Shown: one piece after another, positions 1 to 8,010 of the stretch
Layout of the letters: every line of letters starts with the position of its first letter
Position numbering within the stretch: position 1 is the stretch's first letter
Assembly: GCA_017550745.1 (NCBI GenBank)
Contig: JAFZOG010000148.1
Coordinates: 1-64,000 of the forward strand
DNA length: 64,000 nucleotides
Direction of reading: 5' to 3'
Source of the DNA: Clostridia bacterium
Lineage (GTDB): Bacteria > Bacillota > Clostridia > Christensenellales > Aristaeellaceae
Made by a program: the position numbers and the translations under genes
The notes under the pieces: generated by a model
What the model was told of the DNA's origin: nothing
Seen by the model: the letters and a program-made list of their open reading frames with translations, nothing else
The model's database searches: none

Positions 1-172
1 AGCGCTACGTTGACCGGAGCAGCGCCGAGCGAAGCGAGGCTGAGGACGGGCAATCCTTGGATTGCCGCCCGAAACCCGCGCTTCCGCGCAGCGGAGCAGC
101 GTGGGGCGACCAAAGCAACGCCAGGACGGAAAAGACGCCGATAGATGTTAAACTTTTAGAAGAAGAATAGTA
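1..172. other. GC-rich non-coding stretch
   Basis: I see no gene here. The stretch is GC-rich and holds several short inverted repeats, the clearest being GGCAATCC at 49-56 facing GGATTGCC at 59-66. It lies downstream of the minus-strand dehydrogenase fragment and could contribute to stopping transcription, but no T-run follows the hairpin. It may be a genome-wide intergenic repeat; that cannot be judged from one copy. Confidence 0.35.
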
Positions 173-826
173 TTATACGCCGGAATACGCCGCAAAGCCG
201 CAGTCAATAGGCAGCACCACGCCGGTGACGGCGGAAGCGGCCTTATCGTCCGTCAGGAAGAACACGCCGCCCAGCAGTTCTTCGGAATCCACGAAGCGGC
301 CCATGGGCGTGCCTTTGAGGATTTTCTCGGAGCGGGCGGTGGGCGTGCCGTCCGGGTTAAAGAGCAGGGCCCGGTTCTGGTTGCTCACCAGGAAGCCGGG
401 GGCGATGGCATTGGCCCGGATGCCGCTGCCCGCGAAGTGCGTGGCCAGCCATTGGGTGAAGTTGGAAATGGCGGCTTTTGCACCGGAATAAGCGGGAATT
501 TTGGTCAGCGGGATATAGGCGTTCATGGAGGATATGTTCAGGATGCAGCCGTGCTTGCGCTCCACCATGTCCTTGGCGAACACCTGGGTGGGCAGCAGGG
601 TGCCCTGGAAATTCAGCTTGAACACGAAATCCACGCCGGAAGCGTCCAGGTCGAAGAAGGTCTTTTGTCCCTCCTTCGCTTCATGCTGGTATTCGTTGTC
701 GGTGGTGGCCCGGGGATTGTTGCCGCCCGCGCCATTCACCAGGATGTCGCATGGCCCCAAGTCTTTCAGCACCTGCTGATGCACTTCTTCCAGCGCCGCC
801 GGGTCAAGTACGTTGGCTTTGTACAA
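173..826 (-). pseudogene. 5'-truncated SDR-family dehydrogenase (D-mannonate/fructuronate oxidoreductase-like)
   Basis: This is the C-terminal three quarters of a classical short-chain dehydrogenase. Visible are the NAG-type motif (VNGAGG), the catalytic Ser in NISS, the Tyr-x3-Lys pair in YSGAKAA and the C-terminal stretch ending near DCGFAAYSGV. The family is usually about 270-280 residues and begins with a TGxxxGIG dinucleotide-binding loop, which is missing. The insertion between the NAG motif and the catalytic Ser (NNPRATTDN) resembles fructuronate reductases of hexuronate catabolism, so D-mannonate oxidoreductase is the best guess. Upstream reading runs through a 10-bp palindrome at 818-827 into an in-frame TAG at 845-847, and the only possible start is a TTG at 826. 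The gene is therefore broken by rearrangement or by an assembly join. Confidence 0.75.
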
Positions 827-1163
827 AATGCTGGGGCAGCTGGACTATATCCCTGTGGACGGAAACGAGGAACGCATGACCCCCGCCGATCCCCTTTCCC
901 CGGAAGCCAAAGCCCTGGGCGAAGCCCTTGCCCCGCTGGGCTCCGGCGTCAGCCTCCTGTTCGGCACCCCCGAGCAGCATGTGCCTGAAATCCATTTCAA
1001 GAGCCGGGAAGACCTGGAAGAGACCGCGAAGAAGGGCGAGGAACTCATCCGTGCCACAGCGGCGAATATCGACTGGGACAATATCAAGAAGGTGCTGGAC
1101 GACTATCAGGAGTATGTGGCCCGGCTGCAGGAGAAGTATCCCCGCCTGAAAGGCGCGTACTGA
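813..1163 (+). pseudogene. C-terminal gene fragment, family not recognised
   Basis: The open frame codes for about 115 residues ending in YPRLKGAY and reads as a natural protein C-terminus, with an amphipathic helical tail of regular Lys/Glu spacing. I do not recognise the family. The frame has no ATG or ribosome site at its left end; upstream of about 818 it runs antisense through the dehydrogenase fragment. So its 5' part is missing, lost at the same palindrome. A strong intrinsic terminator lies 60 bases after the stop, as expected for a true gene 3' end. Confidence 0.5.
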
Positions 1164-1222
1164 TTGGCCGGCGAAAGCGCATGCGGACAGCATCAGCAAT
1201 TGAACAGCCTTAGAATAAAATT

Positions 1223-1278
1223 CCTCCCGTTCAAGACGCGGTTCCGACTGTCAACCGTCTTGAACGGGAGGAGCTTTT
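1223..1278 (+). terminator. Strong intrinsic terminator
   Basis: A perfect 16-bp stem pairs 1223-1238 with 1256-1271 and is followed by a run of seven T at 1273-1280 on the plus strand. It closes the plus-strand gene fragment ending at 1163. Confidence 0.85.
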
Positions 1279-1336
1279 TTTGTGGGCCTATATACAACCG
1301 CAGCCATCAGTGCTGGCTTGGCTGATTTGCGGTTTC

Positions 1337-3001
1337 TTATTGATTCCCCGGCATCTTTAGCATGGTAAAGTTCATCTTGCGCATGCCAAAGCCGCTGGTG
1401 AGGCCGGACAGGTCGGCGCTGCTGGTATCCAGCAGCTTTTCCGGTTCGGCGGACTGGCCGTCCCGGGTGGAGGGAATTTCGCCGCTGATCTGGCCCAGCA
1501 CGCTTTCGGCCCGCAGTTCCGCCGCCGTTTGGATGCCCTTGGCTGTGGCGTCGAACTGGTCATAGTCGCAGAACGCGGTGGGATCGGCTTCCACGTAAGT
1601 ATCGATCTGGCTGCGAATCCGCTCCAGGACTGCTGCCAGCCCGCCGCCCAGGACGTATTCCTCACTGAGCTTACGCAGGTATTCATGGTACTGGGCCAAA
1701 TATTCTTCGTTTTCCAGCAGCGCCATGAAGAAATCCCGCTGAGAAAGGTCGCTGACGGTGAAGGGCGTGTCAATGGGGAAATTGACGTAATCGCTGCCGT
1801 CGCCGGACACGCTGAAGGACTGGTTCATATCCCAGGGAATCAGGTTCAGCCTGCCATTCTGTTCATACAGGTAATAGTTGTGCGTCTCCTCGTCGGTCAG
1901 GCCGTCATTGTTGTAGATGAAAGCCTGAATGGCCATATACTTCAGCACGTTGTCCACGTCCACAAAGTCACCGATATTGTCCCGCTCGCTGACGTGCCTG
2001 AGGGCCTCCACCACCCGCTGGTGATCCGTGTCGTCGCTCTTGAACTTGGACGAATCCCAGATGCTCTGGTAGGTTTCCAGGTCGTCCCCCACGTAATTGA
2101 GGGCCCGGGCCAATTCGGAATCGCTCTTGGCTCCGCTGTTGCCGCCCATGCCGGGCATGGCGAAATTGAAGCCCTGGGGCCTGTTTCCCTTCTCGCTTCC
2201 TTCCGTGTCCGCGGGTATTTGCCCGCCAAAGCTGGCGCCGAAGCCTTCACCGTCTCCCTGGCCTGTGAACGCCGGGAAGCCGCTGCTGCCCTCCGTCTGA
2301 CCGTCAAAATCCGGCATGGCGGGGAAGCCGTTTCCGGACTTTCCGCCAAAGCTGGCGCCGAAGCCTTCGTCGTCATCCTTCAGCGTATTCTGCTCTTTGT
2401 CGCGGTCGTCGCCTTTGCCGAGCTCCGGCTTGTACAGCTTTCCGTAATCTTTGCCATAGTTGCGCTTGGCGAAGGATTTATCCACGCCCTCCAGGGCCAG
2501 ATAACAGCCGAAGTATTCGCCGTTGTGATACACGATGGCGTAATTGTACAAGCTGGCATCCGCCCCCAGGAAAGCGTACATATCATAGGCGATGGCTTCC
2601 TTCAGCTGGCCCGGATCCTGGAAGCCGTTGTTGAGGATCAGCACGTCCAGCCCGTCGCAGGTTCGTTTTTTCTCATATTTATCAAACTTGATGCGCCAGC
2701 TGAAGCGTTCCGAACCGCGGCTGGATACGCTGGCCAGGCTGGAGTTTCCCTTGGGCCGGATCGCCACGTTTTCATACAGCACGCCGTTGACCACCAGATT
2801 GCAGGCAGAATATTCCTCGCTGGAAGCGTTGGCGATCATGCTGTTCCAGGTTTCGTCGTCCATCTGGATGTCGATTTCGATGGGCTTGCTTTGGTCAAAG
2901 AGCGTTTGCGCATAAGTGCTTTTCTCCGCAAGGCCGGCTGGAAGGCCGGAGATTGTACTCAGCAGCAGAATCAGCGCCAGAGTAAAAGACAGCTTCTTCA
3001 T
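1337..3001 (-). CDS. Secreted CotH-kinase family protein
   Basis: 554 residues with a Sec signal peptide (about 1-25, ending GLAE). The CotH domain follows: RPKGNSS near residue 83, RIKFDKY, LNNGFQDP-x3-KEAIAYDMY, then GKLYKPE and a late IPWDMNQSF motif matching the family's metal-binding Asp region. CotH proteins are atypical kinases; the founding member phosphorylates spore coat proteins, while many secreted clostridial homologues have no known substrate. A Gly-rich insertion of about 90 residues splits the domain and contains GFGASFGG twice, matching a 25-bp direct repeat at 2223-2248 and 2343-2368. The start has AAGGTG about 8 bases upstream. It is a single gene with no operon partner. 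The target is unknown. Confidence 0.85.
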   Translation of the reverse strand: MKKLSFTLALILLLSTISGLPAGLAEKSTYAQTLFDQSKPIEIDIQMDDETWNSMIANASSEEYSACNLVVNGVLYENVAIRPKGNSSLASVSSRGSERFSWRIKFDKYEKKRTCDGLDVLILNNGFQDPGQLKEAIAYDMYAFLGADASLYNYAIVYHNGEYFGCYLALEGVDKSFAKRNYGKDYGKLYKPELGKGDDRDKEQNTLKDDDEGFGASFGGKSGNGFPAMPDFDGQTEGSSGFPAFTGQGDGEGFGASFGGQIPADTEGSEKGNRPQGFNFAMPGMGGNSGAKSDSELARALNYVGDDLETYQSIWDSSKFKSDDTDHQRVVEALRHVSERDNIGDFVDVDNVLKYMAIQAFIYNNDGLTDEETHNYYLYEQNGRLNLIPWDMNQSFSVSGDGSDYVNFPIDTPFTVSDLSQRDFFMALLENEEYLAQYHEYLRKLSEEYVLGGGLAAVLERIRSQIDTYVEADPTAFCDYDQFDATAKGIQTAAELRAESVLGQISGEIPSTRDGQSAEPEKLLDTSSADLSGLTSGFGMRKMNFTMLKMPGNQ

Positions 3002-3188
3002 TGCATTTTCACCTTACTTACATCATTGTCCAATTCGCCGTTATTCAAACGGTCACCTTTTTTGTGTCCGGAAGGGCCATCGCTTAATCAGATGCCTGAC
3101 TTCGATCGCTGCTTCCTCCTCCTTTTTCCGGATTGCCATGATTATAATCGGCTTTCCTTATATGAACTTTAAAATGAACTTGAAAAAC

Positions 3189-3202
3189 TGTTTCCGGAAA
3201 CA
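3189..3202. promoter_or_regulatory. Palindrome, candidate LacI-type operator
   Basis: TGTTTCCGGAAACA is a perfect 14-bp palindrome about 190 bases upstream of the CotH gene in a 277-base non-coding stretch (3002-3278). Its GTTTCC/GGAAAC half-sites resemble those of the palindrome at 21255-21268. No convincing promoter was identified beside it, and I see nothing else coding in this stretch. Confidence 0.35.
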
Positions 3203-3278
3203 TTGCTTGCCTGCAAAAACCGTGTCTGCATGATGCGCTTACGTTCTGTCGCCACGGCTTTTCACCGTAAAGCGGAAT

Positions 3279-3306
3279 GAAAAAAGGGGCGTCTGACCAA
3301 CGCCCC
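3279..3306 (-). terminator. Terminator of the sugar ABC operon
   Basis: On the minus strand GGGGCG (3306-3301) pairs with CGCCCC (3291-3286), followed by six T at 3285-3280. It lies 25 bases after the binding-protein stop codon. Confidence 0.85.
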
Positions 3307-3331
3307 AAATTATTACGGAAACCTGATGATG

Positions 3332-4786
3332 TTACTTCCCCATGAATTCCTGAAGCTGGCGGTTCACTTCGGCAACGTATTCGTTGATGCCGGCGGCCTC
3401 CAGTTCGGCGATGGCTTTGGGATACTCGGTCTCAAAGTCCACATAGCCGTACAGGATGGGATCGATCTTCTTGTACGCTTCGATGCAGGCGGTTTCGATG
3501 GCTTCAAAGCCGGTGTTGTCGAAGGCGAAGCCCAGCATGGCGGAGGCGATGGCTTCATCGTCCCAGTGCCTGTAGGTCTCGATATATTCGTCGCTCACGC
3601 CCTCGCCGAACACTTGGTAGTTGGCGTTGCGGAACATCCACTCATAGAAGTAGCCGTCGCCGCGGGCGGTTTCGGACAGGGTGACCAGCCGGCCGTTTTC
3701 ATCCAGCTTCCAGTCCTTGCCTTCCTCGCCGTAGAGGCAGAAGAGGTAGTTTTCCTGGCTGCCCCACAGCCAGGCCAGGAATTTCAGCGCGCCTTCGGGG
3801 TTCTTGGCGGAATAGGGAATGCACAGCACTTCGCCGCCGGTGGCGTTGATGTAGCGGGGCTTTTCAGGGGCCAGCAGGTAGTTCTTGAGCACCGCGTCGG
3901 GATCGGCCACCTTCACGCTGCCGATGATCTCGTTTTCCTTGCCCAGGGAGCCTTCCACCCACAGGTACAGGCCGGTCTGCATGCGGCTGTCGCGCTCGTT
4001 GTACTTGATGGCGACTTCATCGCCGTACAGGCTGTCCAGGAACATTTCGCGGTTGAATTTCGCCACTTCCTGGAACGCCTGGGTGTGGGCGTAGCTGTAA
4101 GCCTGCTTGCTTTCCTCGCCGAACACCACCAGATCCTGGGAAGCCACCCAGGTGTACTGCTCCTCGGCAAAGTTGCGGGTGAGGGGCTTAAAGATGATGT
4201 CCGCCGGGCCCTTGAACTGGGGCAACTGCTCCTGCACGCGCAGGGCGAATTCCCGCAGGTCGTCAGCGGTCTTGACTTCGGTCATGCCCACTTTTTCCAG
4301 CAGATCCTGGCGCAGGCACACGAACTGGAACATACCGGAGGACGGGGCGTAAGCGGAAGGAATGCCGTACTGCACGCCGTTGATTTTGCCGCCCGCCAGC
4401 TGGCTGTCGGGTATGATTTCCTTCATGGATTCGGGCCAGCACTTGGCGATCAGCTCATCCAGGGGCTGGGCTTCCTTGTTGTTCACCATGCTGGACAGGT
4501 CGGGCAGGCCGTCCCAGTACAGGTCGATGGGGTCGTTGGCGGCCAGCATCAGTTTTTTCTGGTCCCAGTAGTCCGCCCAGGACAGGAAGCGGAAGTTGAC
4601 CTTCATGTTCAGCTCGTTCTTCACCTTTTCCTCGAACGCGCCGTTCAGGAACGCGGCCATCTCATCGGTTTCCTCGCCGGGGTACAGGATAGTGATTTCC
4701 TCCAGCCCGTCCGCCTGCGCCATCAGGGGCAGCATCAGGGACAGGGCCAGCATCAGCGCCAGCGCCAGGGACAGCAGTTTTTTCAT
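3332..4786 (-). CDS. Carbohydrate ABC transporter substrate-binding protein
   Basis: 484 residues. A Sec signal peptide (about 1-25, cleavage near MAQA-DG) lacks the lipobox cysteine usual for Gram-positive binding proteins, so how it is held at the membrane is unclear. The mature part reads as a family-1 extracellular binding protein of the LplA/YtcQ type (ITILYPGEETDEM, then FLSWADYWDQ and LDLYWDG-like ligand-cleft segments, and a Trp-rich C-terminal lobe). A good AAGGAGG site precedes the ATG. It is the last gene of a five-gene minus-strand operon and the likely substrate is an oligosaccharide. No ATP-binding subunit is encoded nearby; Lpl-type importers commonly share an MsmX-like ATPase. 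Confidence 0.9.
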   Translation of the reverse strand: MKKLLSLALALMLALSLMLPLMAQADGLEEITILYPGEETDEMAAFLNGAFEEKVKNELNMKVNFRFLSWADYWDQKKLMLAANDPIDLYWDGLPDLSSMVNNKEAQPLDELIAKCWPESMKEIIPDSQLAGGKINGVQYGIPSAYAPSSGMFQFVCLRQDLLEKVGMTEVKTADDLREFALRVQEQLPQFKGPADIIFKPLTRNFAEEQYTWVASQDLVVFGEESKQAYSYAHTQAFQEVAKFNREMFLDSLYGDEVAIKYNERDSRMQTGLYLWVEGSLGKENEIIGSVKVADPDAVLKNYLLAPEKPRYINATGGEVLCIPYSAKNPEGALKFLAWLWGSQENYLFCLYGEEGKDWKLDENGRLVTLSETARGDGYFYEWMFRNANYQVFGEGVSDEYIETYRHWDDEAIASAMLGFAFDNTGFEAIETACIEAYKKIDPILYGYVDFETEYPKAIAELEAAGINEYVAEVNRQLQEFMGK

Positions 4787-4882
4787 GTGAAAACCTCCTT
4801 ATACTTGTTAAGCGGATTCCCGCTTGAGTTACGGTCAAACGCTCGGCATACTCCCATTCGGGGCCCGCCGAGACAGCCGTTC

Positions 4883-5803
4883 TTATTCCTTCACAGCGCC
4901 CGTCATGATACCGCGGACGAAGTAACGCTGCACGAAGGGATACAGGAAGATGATGGGGCCGATGGTGATGATGGTGACGGCCATTTTCACGGTTTCGGCA
5001 GGCAGGCGGATGGAGGCCGCCGCGCCGGACGGGACGCGGCCCGAGGAAATGGCGTTCACGTTGGACACGATGGAATAAAGGTAATACTGCAGCGGATACA
5101 GATTCCTGTCGCTGATGAACATGAGGGCGTGCCACCAGTCGTTCCAGTAGCTGAGGGCGTACATCATGCCGACGGTCAGCAGGGCGGTGGTGGACAGCGG
5201 CAGGGCCACCTTGAAGAAGATCGTCCAGTGCCCGGCCCCGTCGATCTTGGCGGCGTCATAAAGGCTGGGCGAAATGGCGCTGAAATACGTGCGCATCAGG
5301 AACATGTTCCACACGCTGAACATGGCGGGAATGATGAGGGCAAAAATGGAATCCCGCAGGTTGTACCAGTTCACGCAGACCACGTACCAGGGCACCAGGC
5401 CGGCGGAAAAGATGGAGGTAAAATTGCAGATGAAGGCGATCACATTGCGGTAGCGCATTTCCTTGAGGGAAATGGCGTAGCTGATCATGCAGGTGACCAG
5501 CATGGCCCCCAGGGTGCCGACCCCTGTGATGAGCACCGTCACGCCGTAGGATTTCAGGATGCGCGCGCCGCTGTGGGCGAAGATATAGGTGTAGGTGTCC
5601 AGCGTCCATTCCCGGGGAAAGAGGCGGTAGCCGTCGGAGGCGATGACGCTTTCCGGGGTGAAGCTGACGGTGACGGTGAGGAGCAAAGGATACAGGCAGA
5701 TGAGCCCGAACAGTCCCACAAACGCGTAGGAGAGGATTTTTACCCAGCGGTCGTTCCTGCTCTGGCGGATGGGATGCGGCGCGTCGTGTCCATTCTTTTT
5801 CAT
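4883..5803 (-). CDS. Carbohydrate ABC transporter permease (LplC/YtcP type)
   Basis: 306 residues with about six membrane segments. It belongs to the MalG-like inner-membrane family; the coupling-helix EAA loop is visible as SLYDAAKIDGAGHWTIFFKV near residues 180-200. It ends with the characteristic short RYFVRGIMTGAVKE tail of the YtcP group. Its ATG overlaps the TGA of the upstream permease by one base (TGATG), indicating coupled translation. It pairs with that permease and the downstream binding protein to form a sugar importer. Confidence 0.92.
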   Translation of the reverse strand: MKKNGHDAPHPIRQSRNDRWVKILSYAFVGLFGLICLYPLLLTVTVSFTPESVIASDGYRLFPREWTLDTYTYIFAHSGARILKSYGVTVLITGVGTLGAMLVTCMISYAISLKEMRYRNVIAFICNFTSIFSAGLVPWYVVCVNWYNLRDSIFALIIPAMFSVWNMFLMRTYFSAISPSLYDAAKIDGAGHWTIFFKVALPLSTTALLTVGMMYALSYWNDWWHALMFISDRNLYPLQYYLYSIVSNVNAISSGRVPSGAAASIRLPAETVKMAVTIITIGPIIFLYPFVQRYFVRGIMTGAVKE

Positions 5804-6771
5804 CAGAACAGCCCCTCCCCGTCATTGACCTTCTTGGCCGCCCAGTTGGCGATCAGGATCATGATCAGGCCCATCACGCTCTGGCACAGGCCGATGGCCG
5901 TGCTGAAGCCGAAGCCCATGGAGCGCATGGAGGTGTACACGTAGGTGTCGATGACCTGCACCTCATCCAGGATGGTGCTGTTCTGCCCCACCACGCCCCA
6001 GATCATGCCCATGTCGCCGAAAAAGATGCGGCCTATGCTCATGAGCACAAGGATGACCACGTTGGGCTTCAGCATCGGCAGGGTCAGGTGGAGGATCTGC
6101 TGCCAGCGGCTGGCTCCGTCGATGGTGGCGGCCTCGTACAGCGAGCCGTCGAACCCGGCCATGGCGGCCATATAGATGATGGAGTTGTAGCCCGCCCATT
6201 TCCATACGTCCAGCAGGATCACGATGGGCTTCCAGTGCCGGGGTTCCGCGTACCAGCGGATGGGCGTCTGGCCCAGGGCCAGCAGCAGGCGGTTCATCAC
6301 GCCGTTGGCCCCGGTGAGGATCAGCTCGCCGGAGCGGCGGTCAACGCGGAAATTGGCGGTGAGGAAGCCGTACAGGATCGCGCCCACCACCACCCAGCTC
6401 AGGAAGTAGGGAAAGAACATGGCGCTCTGGGCGATTTTCTTGAAGGGGCCGTTCTTCATCTCGTTCATGAAGATGGCCAGGGTGATGGGCAGGACCGTGC
6501 CCAGAATGAGGCCCCAGAAGTTGATGATGAGCGTGTTCTTGATGGCGTTCCAGGCGTAGGGGTTGCCGTTGAAAAAATAGCCGAAGTTCTGCAGGCCCAC
6601 GTAGGGGGAGCCGAACACGCCGTCCACCACGTTGAACTTGGTGAACGCCATGTACATGCCGCCCATCGGCAGATAGCAGAACAGCAGCAGGAGCAGCAGC
6701 GCGGGCACGCACATGATGTACAGCGTGCCGTTATGCCGCATTTCCCACAGGAAGCCTCGCTTCTTCCCCAA
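5803..6771 (-). CDS. Carbohydrate ABC transporter permease (LplB/YtcP partner type)
   Basis: 322 residues with six predicted membrane segments, starting with a first helix at about 18-40. The binding-protein-dependent permease EAA loop reads SLYEAATIDGASRWQQILH near residue 210. This is the MalF-like partner of the next permease. It starts three bases after the stop of the upstream acyltransferase-like gene, so the whole operon appears translationally packed. Confidence 0.92.
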   Translation of the reverse strand: MGKKRGFLWEMRHNGTLYIMCVPALLLLLLFCYLPMGGMYMAFTKFNVVDGVFGSPYVGLQNFGYFFNGNPYAWNAIKNTLIINFWGLILGTVLPITLAIFMNEMKNGPFKKIAQSAMFFPYFLSWVVVGAILYGFLTANFRVDRRSGELILTGANGVMNRLLLALGQTPIRWYAEPRHWKPIVILLDVWKWAGYNSIIYMAAMAGFDGSLYEAATIDGASRWQQILHLTLPMLKPNVVILVLMSIGRIFFGDMGMIWGVVGQNSTILDEVQVIDTYVYTSMRSMGFGFSTAIGLCQSVMGLIMILIANWAAKKVNDGEGLF

Positions 6772-6774
6772 GGT

Positions 6775-8010
6775 TTACGCCTCCTTCCGGTAAGGGTCGC
6801 GTCCGATCTTTGGAACCTCTTCTTTCAGCAGGAACATCCCGGTATCGTGGAATCTTTCGCCCCTGTCCCAAGCGGCGAAGAGCCCTCTTTCCAGGCTGCT
6901 TTTCGGCTTCCGCTCCCGGTAATCCGCGTTCGCGTCGCCCAGCACCTCCAGGCGGGTCATCTCGTCGCCCTCCGGGGTGGGGTAACGGTAAAACTGCCGC
7001 TGCACCCGGATGATGTTCCTGTCCGGCGGCAGGATCGCGGAAAGGCCGGGATCGTACAGCCAGGATTCGCTCCAGAAGCCGATGTACCGATATTCAGGGA
7101 AATACTGTTCGTAGAATTTGAGCGCCATCTCACAGGAGCGTTTCACCCGCTCAGGGGTGTAACCCATGCCGCCGGGGATATGCAGGGCCAGCAGATAGTC
7201 CCCGTCGTGAATCGCCTGCGCCCAATCGCGCTTGTTCAGCGTGACGGTGTTCGGGAGGATGTACCCATCCGGATGCACAGGATTGCCGGTGACGGCGTCC
7301 CCCGTTTCATAAAACACCGTTTCAAAGGCGCCCGGATCGTGAATGCCGTTCACCCCGTCCAGCTGCCCGTCCCGCCGCACCTTCACGCCGCCCTCCCAGA
7401 GAGCGGCAACTTGGCCGGTTTCCCGGTTTCTCCAGGCATGGGGCGCGCCGCCCCAGCGGTAGGGGATGAAGTAAAACCGATCCATCAGGAAGATGCCGCA
7501 GCAGTAGAAATTCATGTCCCAGGGGTAATCGTCGAAGGTGATATCCCCCGTTTCCACGAATTTGCGCAATTGCTTCCGGGTCATGCGCTCGGGAATGTCC
7601 ATGTCATAGTTTTCCGGCACGCCCCGCCGCCTAAGGGCTTTCCTGCCTTCGATCACGCAGAGCTGGGAATAGAGGAAAGCGAAAGCGTCCCGGTCAAAGC
7701 CGGAAAGGCAGGCTGGCTTCGGCGGCTGAAAGTCGATGGCCGCGCAGCGGTTCAGGGCGCGCACGGCATCGGACGCCATGATATGGGAAATCTCCACCAG
7801 TTCGGGGACGGCGTTGGCCGCTTCCAGGGCGGCCATGAGCTGGGCCTGCTGATCCAGGGGCACGTGGTTCCAGTCCAGGGTAAACTGTAAGGCTTCTTTT
7901 GGAAGCAGCTCCGCCTCAGCGCAGGAAAGGTCGCCGATGTAGTCTTCCATGCCTTCCGGCGCGATGGGGCCGGTGACGCTGATCAAGCGTTCAAAGCGTT
8001 CCCTGGTCAT
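6775..8010 (-). CDS. N-acyltransferase-like protein (two-domain GNAT-related family)
   Basis: 411 residues starting MTRERFERL. A longer open frame extends to 8247, but it is only an out-of-context read through the upstream gene. The ATG at 8010 overlaps the upstream TGA (ATGA) and has GGGAGGGGG before it. The sequence matches my recollection of the clostridial proteins called acyltransferase domain-containing: an alpha-helical N-terminal half, then a GNAT-like C-terminal half with IPGGMGYTPERVKRSCEMA and YIGFWSESWLYDPGL. The substrate is unknown. Its place between a Gfo/Idh oxidoreductase and sugar permeases suggests modification or handling of the imported sugar. The fold assignment needs a profile search. 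Confidence 0.6.
   Translation of the reverse strand: MTRERFERLISVTGPIAPEGMEDYIGDLSCAEAELLPKEALQFTLDWNHVPLDQQAQLMAALEAANAVPELVEISHIMASDAVRALNRCAAIDFQPPKPACLSGFDRDAFAFLYSQLCVIEGRKALRRRGVPENYDMDIPERMTRKQLRKFVETGDITFDDYPWDMNFYCCGIFLMDRFYFIPYRWGGAPHAWRNRETGQVAALWEGGVKVRRDGQLDGVNGIHDPGAFETVFYETGDAVTGNPVHPDGYILPNTVTLNKRDWAQAIHDGDYLLALHIPGGMGYTPERVKRSCEMALKFYEQYFPEYRYIGFWSESWLYDPGLSAILPPDRNIIRVQRQFYRYPTPEGDEMTRLEVLGDANADYRERKPKSSLERGLFAAWDRGERFHDTGMFLLKEEVPKIGRDPYRKEA

Noticed and set aside
1296..1334. Second terminator between the plus fragment and CotH
   Set aside because: AACCGCA and TGCGGTT can pair, but the loop is long and no clear T-run follows on the CotH strand.
3084..3308. Minus-strand open frame of 74 codons
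   Set aside because: It spans the operon terminator, has no ribosome site and no recognisable family.
3326..5944. Plus-strand open frame of 872 codons
   Set aside because: It is antisense to the binding protein and permease genes, is rich in His/Gly/Val/Gln typical of reverse-frame reading in GC-rich DNA, and has no ribosome site.
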